64,000 nt of DNA from Silvimonas iriomotensis. Its GTDB lineage: Bacteria; Pseudomonadota; Gammaproteobacteria; Burkholderiales; Chitinibacteraceae. Position 1 is the stretch's first letter. Each line of letters opens with the position of its first letter. This document shows positions 8,927 to 17,204 of the stretch, in pieces. The notes beneath the pieces are model-generated. The model was given only the letters and a program-made list of their open reading frames with translations, was not told where the DNA came from and did no database searches. The stretch covers positions 399,377 through 463,376 of the forward strand of contig NZ_BMLX01000003.1 of NCBI RefSeq assembly GCF_014645535.1, read 5' to 3'. A program made the position numbers and the translations under genes.

Positions 8927-9960
8927 TAGCGCATCCTCCGCGTCAGCATCCACAAAAAGAACGGCCCGCCGATCAGGCTGGTGACCATGCCGATGGGCAA
9001 TTCGGCCGGGATGACCACCATGCGGGCCAGCCAGTCGGCCAGCGACAGCGCAATGGCGCCAGCGACCACCGTATTGGGCAGCAACCAGCGGTGATCCGCG
9101 CCCAGCGACAAGCGCACCAGATGCGGTACCACCAGGCCGACAAAGCCGATCACGCCGGTGGCCGCCACCAGCGGGCCGACGATGAGCGCGACCAGCACCA
9201 CCAGGCGCCGGCGCAACGGTTCAATGGCAAAACCCAGATGACGCGCTTCGCGCTCGCCCAGCAACAGCGCGTTCAGGCCGCGCCATTCGCGCAGCAACAA
9301 CAGGCACAAGATCAGCGTCCACGGCCCCAGCAGGGTCAGTTGTTGCCAGGTGGCCCCGGCCAGGCTGCCCATGTTCCAGAAAGTCAGGCTGCGCAGTTGG
9401 GTGTCGGTCGCCATATATGTAAACAGGCCGATCAGGCTGCCGCAGATGACGTTGATCGCCACCCCGGCCAGCAACAGACTGCTCATGCCCGGATGGCGCC
9501 GGCCCAGCGCGTAACACGCCGCCGTGGCAAGCAGGCTGCCGGCAAAAGCGGCGGGCGCCAGCCAGAACAAAGTGGGTGCGCCCAGCACAATCGCCGCGAC
9601 AGCGCCGAGCGCGCCGCCGGAAGAAATGCCGATCAGCCCCGGCTCGGCCAGCGGGTTGCGGAACAGCGCCTGCATGACGGTGCCCGTGACCGTCAGCCCC
9701 GCGCCGGCCACCACGGCCAGCAATACCCGCGGCAGCCGGACCTCCATCAGCACATTGCGCCAGAGTGTTTCTTCATCCGATAACAGATCACCGAACAGTA
9801 AGTCCGGCACTTCGGTCACCGGAATGCGCACGGCGCCCTGGCTGCTGGAAACCAGCACCAGCACGATCAGCACAGCGCAGAGCGCCAGAAAGACACAAAG
9901 CGCTTTGTTCACGGTGACGTCGCGGGCCGGGGTGTCGGCAAGGGCGGCACCGCGGCTCAT
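8926..9960 (-). CDS. hmuU: Heme ABC transporter permease HmuU (FecCD family)
   Basis: The 344-residue integral membrane protein belongs to the FecCD/BtuC permease family, with about ten hydrophobic segments and the characteristic stretches NPLAEPGLIGISSGGALGA and FVGLVVPHLVR. It forms the membrane channel for heme with HmuV. Its ATG overlaps the hmuT stop codon by four bases (9957-9960), and its stop overlaps the hmuV start. Confidence 0.93.
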   Translation of the reverse strand: MSRGAALADTPARDVTVNKALCVFLALCAVLIVLVLVSSSQGAVRIPVTEVPDLLFGDLLSDEETLWRNVLMEVRLPRVLLAVVAGAGLTVTGTVMQALFRNPLAEPGLIGISSGGALGAVAAIVLGAPTLFWLAPAAFAGSLLATAACYALGRRHPGMSSLLLAGVAINVICGSLIGLFTYMATDTQLRSLTFWNMGSLAGATWQQLTLLGPWTLILCLLLLREWRGLNALLLGEREARHLGFAIEPLRRRLVVLVALIVGPLVAATGVIGFVGLVVPHLVRLSLGADHRWLLPNTVVAGAIALSLADWLARMVVIPAELPIGMVTSLIGGPFFLWMLTRRMR

Positions 9961-10787
9961 GACGCGGGCGCCAGCAGGCCGTTTTGCAGCGTGCGCAGGC
10001 CTTCCGGCAGACGCGGGCCAAAGCCCAGCAGCAACAGGTCATCCATCACCACCACCCGGTGTGCCCTGGCCGCCGGCGTGCCGGCCACGCCTGGCAAGGC
10101 CAGGAAGGCGTCCAGCCCGCCAGAGGCGGTAATCGACATACTGGTGGTGACAATGGCTTGCGGGGCCAGCAACAAGGCCGCTTCTGCCGACAAGGGCTTG
10201 TAGCCTTTCTGCGTGGCCAGCACATTCCTGGCGCCGGCCAGTTGCAGCATGGCGTCGGCCGTGGTGTCGGTACCGGCGCCTTCCAGCTTGCCGGTGCGGT
10301 TCATGACCAGCAGCGTTTTCAGACCGCCAGCCTTGCCTTGCAGCGGGGCGATCTGCTGGCGGATCTGCGCCACCATCTTGCCGCCATCGTCTTTGAGCCC
10401 CAGCGCCTGGGCCACGCCATGAACGCGTTGTTCCAGCGCATCCAGCGTGGCGTCGCCCGGCAGCACAATCACGCGCTTGCCCAGGCTTTGCAGTTGCTTG
10501 AGCGCGGCTGGCGGGCCGGCCTGGTCGGTGGCCAGGATCAGGTCCGGGTTAAGCGCGGCGACGCCTTCCACCGAAAACGCGCGGTAGTAGCCCACTTGCG
10601 GCAGCCGGGTGGCGGCAGGCGGGTACAGGCTGGACGCGTCCACGCCGACCAGTCGGTCTCCCGCGTTCAGGGCGTAGATGATTTCCGTCAGCGGTCCACC
10701 CAGGCTGACGACGCGTCTGGGCGCGTCTGCCGCGTGCGTCAGGGTGGCGACAAGGCCCAGCCACAGGGCGCAGAAAAGTCGTTTCAT
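9957..10787 (-). CDS. hmuT: Periplasmic heme-binding protein HmuT
   Basis: This 276-residue precursor has a signal peptide (MKRLFCALWLGLVATLTHAA) and a type III periplasmic binding fold. Landmarks are RVVSLGGPLTEIIYAL, VGVDASSLYPPAATRLPQVGYYR, ALNPDLIL and a C-terminal LLLLGFGPRLPEG. This order matches HmuT proteins that pass heme from the TonB receptor to HmuUV. ATG 10787 is chosen over the frame start at 10826 because the signal peptide starts there and it begins 14 bases after the hmuS stop codon. Confidence 0.92.
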   Translation of the reverse strand: MKRLFCALWLGLVATLTHAADAPRRVVSLGGPLTEIIYALNAGDRLVGVDASSLYPPAATRLPQVGYYRAFSVEGVAALNPDLILATDQAGPPAALKQLQSLGKRVIVLPGDATLDALEQRVHGVAQALGLKDDGGKMVAQIRQQIAPLQGKAGGLKTLLVMNRTGKLEGAGTDTTADAMLQLAGARNVLATQKGYKPLSAEAALLLAPQAIVTTSMSITASGGLDAFLALPGVAGTPAARAHRVVVMDDLLLLGFGPRLPEGLRTLQNGLLAPAS

Positions 10788-10801
10788 GATGATGTCCCGC
10801 C

Positions 10802-11857
10802 TCAGGCAGCCAGGGGTTCCTGGCACAGATCAACCAGCAATTCGCGCCAGGCCGGCAGTTCGGGCTTGCCTGGTTTGCGTTCGCCAAAAAACTGCACGAT
10901 CAGATCGCCCGCAGCGTTGTAGACCTCCAGCGAGGTGACCCAGCCATCACGCGTGGGCTTGTTGACCACCCAGGTGCTGTCAATGGCGCTGGTCAGCAAA
11001 TGCAGGTTGAAACGCGGGTCCAGCACGTTGAACCACGGGCCGGTGTCGACCAGTTTGTGCACCGGGCCGGTGTGGATCTGCACCATGCCGCGGTTGCCGA
11101 CAAAACACATGATCGACAACCCGGTGGCGGCGGCACGCTGCAACAGTGTCTGGACGGCGTCCGTGGCGACGCGCTGGGCCAGATCCGGGCCGGCGGCATA
11201 CAGTGCGCCCAGGCGTGAGACCTTGAACTTGCGCAGCATGGGAAAGAAGGCGTGGGTGTCGTCCAGTGCCAGCCAGGCGGCCCGCAACGCTGCCGGGTCT
11301 TCGGCGCGGGCGGATTCAGCCTGCGGGGCAATGGTCTCAAATTGCGGAACGGTTCTGGCCGGGCGCGCAAAGGCGGCGACAAAGGTCTGCCATGCGGCGG
11401 CGTCAGTGTGTTCAGTGCGGTAGACCTTGTGCACGGCAATGCCTTCGGCATCAAAGAACTGGATGCTGTCGCGGCCGTTCTCAGTGACGGCAAAGGCAAA
11501 ACGCCAGTGGCTGAAGAACATGCGCAGATCAATATCCGGGCCCAGCACCATGCCGACCGGGCCGTCGGCGTGAATGTCTTCGTACCGGCCGTGGCGTTCG
11601 TGCACGCACCAGTCGTTGCGGCTGAGCGCCATCACCTCGCCCAGCGTACCAAGCTGGCGGAACAACTCTTGCGGCGTGCCGGAGAGTTCGTGCGAGGTCA
11701 CGCCGCAGCCGGCGGCCACCAGCGCGGCTTCGCTTGCGCCAAGGCGGCTGGCGCGTTCGCGGATGCGCAGCTTGGGCTCGGCCGCCATCAATGCGGCATG
11801 GCGCTGTTGCAGGTCGGTGGCGAAATCGTCGAAAGATGAAAACAGAGCCTGGCTCAT
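10802..11857 (-). CDS. hmuS: Hemin-degrading factor HmuS
   Basis: The 351-residue cytoplasmic protein belongs to the HmuS/ChuS/HemS family, which binds and degrades or traffics imported heme. It shows the internal duplication of the family: GEVMALSRNDWCVHERHG and GPDIDLRMFFSHWRFAFAV in the first half, and MVQIHTGPVHKLVDTGPWF and FNLHLL in the second. ATG 11857 follows a GAGGACC ribosome site. An intrinsic terminator ends about 25 bases before this start, so expression relative to hmuR may be attenuated. Confidence 0.92.
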   Translation of the reverse strand: MSQALFSSFDDFATDLQQRHAALMAAEPKLRIRERASRLGASEAALVAAGCGVTSHELSGTPQELFRQLGTLGEVMALSRNDWCVHERHGRYEDIHADGPVGMVLGPDIDLRMFFSHWRFAFAVTENGRDSIQFFDAEGIAVHKVYRTEHTDAAAWQTFVAAFARPARTVPQFETIAPQAESARAEDPAALRAAWLALDDTHAFFPMLRKFKVSRLGALYAAGPDLAQRVATDAVQTLLQRAAATGLSIMCFVGNRGMVQIHTGPVHKLVDTGPWFNVLDPRFNLHLLTSAIDSTWVVNKPTRDGWVTSLEVYNAAGDLIVQFFGERKPGKPELPAWRELLVDLCQEPLAA

Positions 11858-11880
11858 GTCGGTCCTCTTCTTGGTTAAAC

Positions 11881-11930
11881 AGAAAAAACCGCCTGACCAC
11901 CCCTACGGGTGTGGCCAGGCCGGAAAAAAG
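11881..11930 (-). terminator. Intrinsic terminator/attenuator between hmuR and hmuS
   Basis: On the minus strand a GC-rich hairpin (CCGGCCTGGCCACACCC-GTAG-GGGTGGTCAGGCGG, with one G bulge, one A bulge and a G-U pair) is followed directly by TTTTTT (11887 down to 11882). It lies inside the heme operon only 25-30 bases upstream of the hmuS ATG. Confidence 0.8.
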
Positions 11931-12141
11931 CAGTGCTGCTGTCGCGACTGCTGCGTGGATAAGACGTGCTCTGCTACGCGTGGGGAAACCCTGAACCGGT
12001 TTCTTGCGGGGCAGGCTCGCTTCAGGTGAGCTGCTTTGCGGTCAAGCCGCGCGGTAGTGCAACTCCGCCTGCGGTGTACGCATTGCATCTGTGCCTGAAG
12101 CCAGAGCGCCGGATCGCCAGGAAAACCGGTTCAGTGCGTCC
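11931..12141 (-). other. hmuR-hmuS spacer upstream of the attenuator
   Basis: These 211 bases between the hmuR stop and the terminator hairpin form an unusually long spacer for an operon whose other genes overlap. A 61-codon frame (12088 to 11903) runs into the hairpin but has no clear coding character. No known riboswitch is recognised. Confidence 0.45.
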
Positions 12142-14370
12142 TTAAAACAAGTAGCTGGCAGCAACCCGGAAGTTGCGGCCCGGCTGGGTGTAACGGTCGA
12201 TCGCCACGTTGTCGGCCTGCAGCAAGGTGCCCGGGCCGCCGTTGGAGGACTGCTTGTCCTGGCTGTTCCAGTACTTGTGATCGAACAGGTTGAACACGCC
12301 GGCGGACAGGCGCAGGTCTTTCATCGGCTTGTACCAGCCGGTGAAATCGACCACGCCGTAACCGGGCGCTTCAAACAAGGTGTCGCTGGACACATGGCGC
12401 TTGGCGGTTGCGGCGGTCACGGTGCCATCCACGCCCCATTGCTCACGTGCATAGCCGGTGCTGAGAATGGCTTTGAGTGGTGCGACGGAATCCAGCCAGG
12501 TGTGATCGGTTTCGTTCACGCCCACGGCATAGGCCAGCGAGGCATTGCTGTGCCAGTTGGGCAGGAACTGCCAGTGGCCGGTGGCTTCCGCGCCGTAAAT
12601 GCGGGCGTGGTCGATGTTGATGTTCTGGAACACGCCCGCCGGGTAACCGGCGATCCAGCCGGCATCGCCTTGCTTCAAGGTGACTTGTTCAATGAAGTTG
12701 CGATAACGGTTGTCGTACACGGTTGCCGTGCCGCCCAGCTGATCGGTACCAAAACGCGCGCCGAATTCATAGCCGGAGCTGGTTTCAGGCTTCAGGTCGG
12801 GGTTGGGAACCAGCGTGTAGCCGAAGGCGGCGTTGGTGAATTCGCCATTGACCTCAACCACGCTCGGCGCCCGGAAACCCTGGGCGTACTGGCCGTAGAC
12901 GGTCAGCTGGTCCATGACTTTCCAGGTGGCCAGCAGCTTGGGCGAGAATTTGCTGTCGCTCTGATCCTTGGGGGCCACTGCGGTGCCGGCGGCAATCTGG
13001 GCGGCCAGCACGCTGTCGATTTCCGGGTCCTGGCGGTAGTTGTCGTAACGGATACCCGGTGTCAGGCTGAAACGGCCGCCATCAAAGCCGATTTCATCCT
13101 GCGCAAACAGACCGTACTGCGTGACATTGGTGATTGGCACCGTGCGCACGTTGATGGTGCTGGAGGCCGGTTTGCCGGCAGCGAACTCGGTCGTGCGCGA
13201 TTGCCACCACTCGCCACCCACCACCCATTCCTGGCTGACCGGGCCGTCAAACTTCTTCACCAGCTGGCCGTTGGTGCCCTTCATGTTTTCGTAGTACTGG
13301 CCATCGCGCTGGTAGTCGGCGGCGGTGGTGCGTACCTGATAGCGGTGCTGGTCGCTTTGCAGCGTTTGCCAGTACACGCGGGCGGTGGCGGAGTCGATCC
13401 ACTGGTTGGTATCCGGCGCGGTGTAGTCGTAATCCAGCGAAAGGCGCTTGCGGGTTTGCTCGTCGGTAGCGCGGCTGGATTTAACCGAACTGCTGAGGTC
13501 CTCCAGCAGATTGGTGTCGGTCGTGGTGTTGCGGTATTCGCCGGTCACGCCCAGCTTGTGGCCGCCTTCAAAATAGTGCTGCAACTTGCCCAGCGCGTTG
13601 CGGCTTTCGGTGTTTTGCGGATCGGGTTCGGTGCGATTGGCGCCGGTGCCGCCGGTTTCGCCCTTGTTGTCCAGCTCGTTCCCCTTGCGCCCGCCCACTT
13701 GGGCCAGCCAGAACGTGCCGGGCGCCATTTCGCCGGCCACCGAGGCACGGGCGCCGTAGCTGCTGTCGGCGCTGTCGTAATCGGCATCGACACGGCCGCC
13801 CAGTTGTTTGCCGCCGCGCAACAGGTCAGACGGGTCCAGCGTGCGCAGACCGACAATCCCGCCCAGCGCGGACGAGCCATACAGCGTGGAACCCGGCCCG
13901 CGCACGATATCAATCGCCGCCAGCGAGCCAAAATCCACCATGTCCTGGCCGATAAAGGTATCGCGGCCCGAGAAACTGAAGGTGTCGGGCAAGCGGATGC
14001 CATCGACCAGCATCAGGATGCGGTTGCCTTCAAGGCCCCGGATATTGATGTTGGTGCCGCCATAGCGCGGCTGGCGCGTCATGGTCACACCGGGCTCGGC
14101 GCGGTCGCCCAGGTCGGTGAAATCGCGGATGAAGTTGTCATCAAGCGTGCTGCGGTCGGTCGTGGTGACTGACGGCGGCAGTTCATCAATGGTTTTTTCG
14201 GTGCGGGTTGCCGTGACCACCACGGGCGACAAGGCGGCCGTGCTGCTGGCGGTGGCAGCGGCCGGTCTGGTGGTGGTCGTGGTCGATTGCGAAGGCGCAT
14301 CTGCGGCAAAAGCAGAGTGCAGCGCGCAGGCCATCAGGCTCAGCGCAAGCGTGTGCTGGGTGCGGTTCAT
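12142..14370 (-). CDS. hmuR: TonB-dependent heme/hemoglobin outer-membrane receptor
   Basis: This 742-residue outer-membrane receptor has a signal peptide (ending SAFAADAPSQS), a plug domain (TATRTEKTIDELPPSVTT as TonB-box/plug start, IRGLEGNRILMLVDGIRLPD, VRGPGSTLYGSSALGGIV) and a 22-strand barrel. The heme-receptor hallmarks FRAP (about residue 497) and NPDL (about residue 523) are present, as is the C-terminal aromatic end (AASYLF). It imports heme for HmuTUV. AAGGA precedes ATG 14370. It is the second gene of the operon after hmuP and so shares its Fur-controlled promoter. Confidence 0.93.
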   Translation of the reverse strand: MNRTQHTLALSLMACALHSAFAADAPSQSTTTTTRPAAATASSTAALSPVVVTATRTEKTIDELPPSVTTTDRSTLDDNFIRDFTDLGDRAEPGVTMTRQPRYGGTNINIRGLEGNRILMLVDGIRLPDTFSFSGRDTFIGQDMVDFGSLAAIDIVRGPGSTLYGSSALGGIVGLRTLDPSDLLRGGKQLGGRVDADYDSADSSYGARASVAGEMAPGTFWLAQVGGRKGNELDNKGETGGTGANRTEPDPQNTESRNALGKLQHYFEGGHKLGVTGEYRNTTTDTNLLEDLSSSVKSSRATDEQTRKRLSLDYDYTAPDTNQWIDSATARVYWQTLQSDQHRYQVRTTAADYQRDGQYYENMKGTNGQLVKKFDGPVSQEWVVGGEWWQSRTTEFAAGKPASSTINVRTVPITNVTQYGLFAQDEIGFDGGRFSLTPGIRYDNYRQDPEIDSVLAAQIAAGTAVAPKDQSDSKFSPKLLATWKVMDQLTVYGQYAQGFRAPSVVEVNGEFTNAAFGYTLVPNPDLKPETSSGYEFGARFGTDQLGGTATVYDNRYRNFIEQVTLKQGDAGWIAGYPAGVFQNINIDHARIYGAEATGHWQFLPNWHSNASLAYAVGVNETDHTWLDSVAPLKAILSTGYAREQWGVDGTVTAATAKRHVSSDTLFEAPGYGVVDFTGWYKPMKDLRLSAGVFNLFDHKYWNSQDKQSSNGGPGTLLQADNVAIDRYTQPGRNFRVAASYLF

Positions 14371-14550
14371 GCCAGTTCCTTGGAAATGGAACCTGCCGGA
14401 TGAGCGGGCCGGACAGATTCAGGGCCTGCGTGCGGCCATCAGGCGGCACACGGCCCGGCGCGGCTGGCTGCCCGGGGGCGTCTGTGGGGCAGACGCAGGC
14501 GCGGGTCCGGCTGGCATGCGCGGTGGTTGTGATTGTTGTGTGTGGACCGG

Positions 14551-14721
14551 TTACTTGGTCAGGATCAACTTGCCCTGGCGTGTTTCACGCAAGGTGTAAT
14601 GCACGCCGTTGTGCTTGATCACCACCGATTGGCCGGGCTGCAACAGCGTGCGGCTATCGACCACCTGCGGGGCGCTGGCGGCGGTGGAGATACTGGCAAG
14701 AGGGCGTTGTCGTCGATCCAT
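14551..14721 (-). CDS. hmuP: Hemin uptake protein HmuP/HemP (56 aa)
   Basis: HemP/HmuP is a short regulator needed for heme-receptor expression in betaproteobacteria. The 56-residue frame begins MDRRQRPLASIS and ends with the family signature: DSRTLLQPGQSVVIKHNG, then HYTLRETRQGKLILTK. It is the first gene of the heme operon, 180 bases upstream of hmuR on the same strand. No Shine-Dalgarno sequence is visible, and the Fur box lies only 16-34 bases upstream of the ATG, so the transcript may be leaderless or have a very short leader. Confidence 0.9.
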   Translation of the reverse strand: MDRRQRPLASISTAASAPQVVDSRTLLQPGQSVVIKHNGVHYTLRETRQGKLILTK

Positions 14722-14736
14722 TTCGCAATGTTAATC

Positions 14737-14755
14737 GATAATGATTCTCATTAAC
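14737..14755 (-). promoter_or_regulatory. Fur box controlling hmuPRSTUV
   Basis: GATAATGATTCTCATTAAC matches the 19-bp Fur consensus GATAATGATAATCATTATC at 16 of 19 positions. On the minus strand, TTGTTA and TTAACA with a 17-bp spacer could be -35 and -10, placing the Fur site inside the promoter. Repression by iron-loaded Fur is the expected control. Confidence 0.88.
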
Positions 14756-14918
14756 AAGATGGTGTGGCGAGAATATATGTCCGGATGTACCCGGCATGCG
14801 CCTGCGCCGGTCAGCGGGGCGGGGCCGTGATGATGTCTGCGCCTGCACGCGGGCGCGGCCCGCACAGGCGGGCCGTTGTCATTGACAGCGCGGGTGGCGC
14901 GGGGTGGTGACGCGGGTC

Positions 14919-15221
14919 TTAACCGGCCAGTTTGGCGGCCAGTACATCCACTTTGTGAATGGCGGGCGGGCCGTCCAGCAACTCGCTGGCCTGGGCCATC
15001 AACGCGGCGGCAATCGGCCCCTGCAGGTGCGCATTGCGGGCGTCTTCATCAGGAAAGGCATCAAAAATGCCATAGATATCAGGGGCCAGTTTGAGGGCAA
15101 ACCAGACCGTGGTGCCGGTTTCCTGGTTGGCCAGCGGCAAGGCACTTTTCAGAAAAGCTTCTACTTCTGCGGCTTTGCCGGGTTTGGCTTTCAGTTCGGC
15201 ATAGATGGCGAAATCGACCAT
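14919..15221 (-). CDS. ABM-domain (antibiotic biosynthesis monooxygenase-like) protein
   Basis: The 100-residue protein has a single dimeric ferredoxin-like ABM domain (FAIYAELKAKPGKAAEVEAFL, then ETGTTVWFALKLAPDIYGIFDAF and the helix around ARNAHLQGP). Family members include YgiN-type quinol monooxygenases and IsdG-type heme oxygenases. I do not see the Asn/Trp/His triad of IsdG, so heme degradation is unlikely despite the heme operon next door. A GGGAGTC ribosome site precedes ATG 15221. It lies 91 bases downstream of the siderophore-interacting protein gene on the same strand and may be cotranscribed with it. Confidence 0.75.
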   Translation of the reverse strand: MVDFAIYAELKAKPGKAAEVEAFLKSALPLANQETGTTVWFALKLAPDIYGIFDAFPDEDARNAHLQGPIAAALMAQASELLDGPPAIHKVDVLAAKLAG

Positions 15222-15312
15222 GGGGCGGGACTCCCGTACTGGTTAACGGAAGTCCCATTCTAGAAAACACACACGCCGTCACAGGCGCATACCGGCAGGC
15301 GGCAGGACGGGT

Positions 15313-16053
15313 TTATGCGTCCAGGTTCTCGTGAAAATCGGCCGAGCCCGGTTTCCAGTACGCGGCAATGCGCATCAGTTCTTTGGGCAACTGTTTTTCA
15401 GAGACCAGCAGTTCACGCAGGGTGCGCATTACCGCCAGTTCCCCGGCGGCCCAGACAAAGCCTTCACCTGCAGGCAGCGGCAAGGCACGGATGGCGGCAA
15501 ACAATTCATCAGGATTGCCCACCCGTTGTTGCGAGACCGTGGCGTGCGTGCTGGCCAGGACACCATCGGCAGCGTCGGTCAGCATGCTGATCACCATCAC
15601 TTTTGTACCCGCCGGCAGTTCTTCAACGCGGCGACGAATGGCCGGCATGCCGCTGCCATCAGCAATCAGCAAGTGCCAGTCAAAATCAGCCGGAATGATC
15701 ATGGAGCCGCGCGGGCCGGCGATCACGGCCTGGCTGCCGACTTCTGCCGCTTTGGCCCAGCTGGCGGCCTTGCCCTCATGCGAGAGATCAAACTCGATAG
15801 TCAGCTCACCAGTCTGGCGATTAAAGTAGCGGGGTGTGTAATCCCGGCGCAGTTGCTCGCCGTTTTCATCTGCAAAAATAAACTTGATGTGATCATCAAA
15901 CGACGCCGAAACAAAGTCGGCCAGGGCATCGCCCCCAAACGTGATGGCGACAAAATGCTTGCCCACCGGCGTGACCTGGCGAACGGTCGCCGGACGCATC
16001 TTGATTTCATGGCGAACGCGTTCAACGCGGCGGGATGGCTTTGTGGATTCCAT
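15313..16053 (-). CDS. Siderophore-interacting protein (FAD-dependent ferric-siderophore reductase)
   Basis: This 246-residue flavoprotein belongs to the SIP/ViuB/YqjH family, which reduces ferric siderophores in the cytoplasm with NAD(P)H. The FAD site appears as R-R-D-Y-T-P-R-Y (about residues 69-76), followed by IEFDLSHEGKAASWA and a GPRGSM pyrophosphate-binding loop. The NAD(P)H part has ADGSGMPAIRR, and the C-terminus has the family block RIAAYWKPGSADFHENL. It is divergent from a MarR-type regulator with paired operator-like repeats between and within the two genes, so control by that regulator is likely. Confidence 0.9.
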   Translation of the reverse strand: MESTKPSRRVERVRHEIKMRPATVRQVTPVGKHFVAITFGGDALADFVSASFDDHIKFIFADENGEQLRRDYTPRYFNRQTGELTIEFDLSHEGKAASWAKAAEVGSQAVIAGPRGSMIIPADFDWHLLIADGSGMPAIRRRVEELPAGTKVMVISMLTDAADGVLASTHATVSQQRVGNPDELFAAIRALPLPAGEGFVWAAGELAVMRTLRELLVSEKQLPKELMRIAAYWKPGSADFHENLDA

Positions 16054-16066
16054 GGCATGACCTTTT

Positions 16067-16111
16067 AGTTGATAATGTCACCCATCATGCAAAATACAGT
16101 TGATAATGTCA
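16067..16111. promoter_or_regulatory. Paired operator-like repeats at the SIP/MarR junction
   Basis: AGTTGATAATGTCA occurs at 16067-16080 and again at 16098-16111, 31 bp apart. The second copy extends to GTTGATAATGTCAAC, an inverted repeat GTTGA-N5-TCAAC typical of MarR-family sites. The copies cover the start region of the MarR gene and the promoter region of the divergent reductase gene. Confidence 0.6.
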
Positions 16112-16563
16112 ACCGTCACGACGCCGATCAGGCCGAGGCGGTATTCGAAGCCATCCATACCGTGATGCATCTTTACCGCTCGCGCCAGTACCGGGCCATG
16201 CGCGATGACGCGCAGGAACTCACGCATATGGAACACAAGGCCATGGGTTTTTTTGCGCGGCATCCAGACGCCACGCAAAGCGATCTTGTCGCCCATTCCG
16301 GGCGCGACAAGGCGCAACTGGCGCGGTTGATCAAAGGCTTGAAAGACCGTGGCCTGCTGGATGCCACGCCAGACCCGAGCGACCGGCGCAATGTGCGTTT
16401 GCGCTTGTCTGCTGCCGGCGAGCAATTGTTTGCCGCCGCCCGCGAACACGCGCGTGAAGTGGCCGATCACGGCGTAGCGGGTCTGTCTGCCGGTCAATGC
16501 GCGCAATTGCTGGCGTCTCTTGCGGTACTGCGCGACAACCTGGAAGCCGATCGGCAAGCCTGA
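16087..16563 (+). CDS. MarR-family transcriptional regulator
   Basis: The product of about 158 residues is a MarR-type winged-helix protein: an N-terminal helix (EAVFEAIHTVMHLYRSRQYRA), an HTH (ATQSDLVAHSGRDKAQLARLIKGL) and the wing DRRNVRLRLSAAGEQ. The start is uncertain. ATG 16087, ATG 16075 and TTG 16069 are in frame, and none has a clear ribosome site. Whichever is right, an operator-like repeat overlaps the start, which argues for autoregulation. The divergent partner encodes a siderophore reductase, so the regulator may respond to iron or redox state. Confidence 0.82.
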   Translation: MQNTVDNVNRHDADQAEAVFEAIHTVMHLYRSRQYRAMRDDAQELTHMEHKAMGFFARHPDATQSDLVAHSGRDKAQLARLIKGLKDRGLLDATPDPSDRRNVRLRLSAAGEQLFAAAREHAREVADHGVAGLSAGQCAQLLASLAVLRDNLEADRQA

Positions 16564-16608
16564 TTTTTGCCCCACCCATTCCTGGCTGGCGTCGCCGGCC
16601 ACCTTGCC

Positions 16609-16643
16609 AGCCCGGCAGCGCAATGCGCTGGCCGGGCTTTTTT
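16609..16643 (+). terminator. Intrinsic terminator after the MarR gene
   Basis: AGCCCGGC / GCCGGGCT arms enclose a second small palindrome, AGCGCA/TGCGCT, and are followed by six T. Confidence 0.9.
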
Positions 16644-17204
16644 ACATGCACTGCCGTTGTGCAACAGGCGTGCTGATGATCCTGTATTGGTGCTTACAGC
16701 AACGATGCGTGCGGCAGATGAACGGCATGTTGTAAAGCCATGCTGCCGCTTGTCTGGAAATCTTCTGGCGCCCGGTGTTTGTTTTTTATCGTAAGAAATA
16801 GATAAGGCTTAAAAATAAGCGCATGCTGATTTTCCCCTGAAACCCTCAATTTCCCTCGTTATTTTCGCATTTCTTACGGCAATTAATACAAGTTTGTTTT
16901 ATTTTGCCGCTGGTCTTGTTGGCATTTTATGCAAACTACATAAGCATTCCGTTATTTTACTTACAAAAGATTTCTAATTAAATTTTGTTTTAAGAAATGC
17001 TGATAAAAGTTTTTTCCTTACAAATTAAAGGAAAAAAACCGCCAAGCAGCATCACGGGCTACGCCAGATATGCAAGCCAGAATCCACCGAGGGGAAGGCC
17101 GGACAGTCCTTGCCGGCCAGCAATGGCAAGAAGAAACAACACAACGCAAAAACAGGGCCTGCCTATGCCGGGCGGGTCAGAGTCAATCAATTCAGGGGTT
17201 ATCC
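16644..17204 (+). other. AT-rich leader region of a PEP-CTERM gene
   Basis: The region from 16780 to 17040 is far more AT-rich than anything nearby. It carries four copies of CTTAC/GTAAG (16791, 16873, 16960, 17017). CGTAAGAAAT (16790-16799) and ATTTCTTACG (16869-16878) form a perfect 10-bp inverted repeat 69 bp apart. Rows of A/T tracts at 16890-17040 suggest intrinsic bending. No gene is seen. It probably holds the promoter and operator region of the downstream exported protein. Confidence 0.5.

Noticed and set aside
12091..14172. Long plus-strand open frame (693 codons) opposite hmuR
   Set aside because: Antisense shadow of the TonB receptor gene caused by high GC; no ribosome site or homology features.
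14919..15221. IsdG-type heme oxygenase next to the heme operon
   Set aside because: The ABM fold is present but the Asn/Trp/His residues of IsdG are not seen.
16919..16935. Sigma-54-like TTGGCA...TGCAA before a PEP-CTERM gene
   Set aside because: The GG-GC distance is two bases short of the invariant -24/-12 spacing.
17041..17204. Cyclic-di-GMP (GEMM) riboswitch upstream of the PEP-CTERM gene
   Set aside because: No conserved GEMM core (GGCAAACC... ACGCAAAGCC) is present despite a GC-rich leader.
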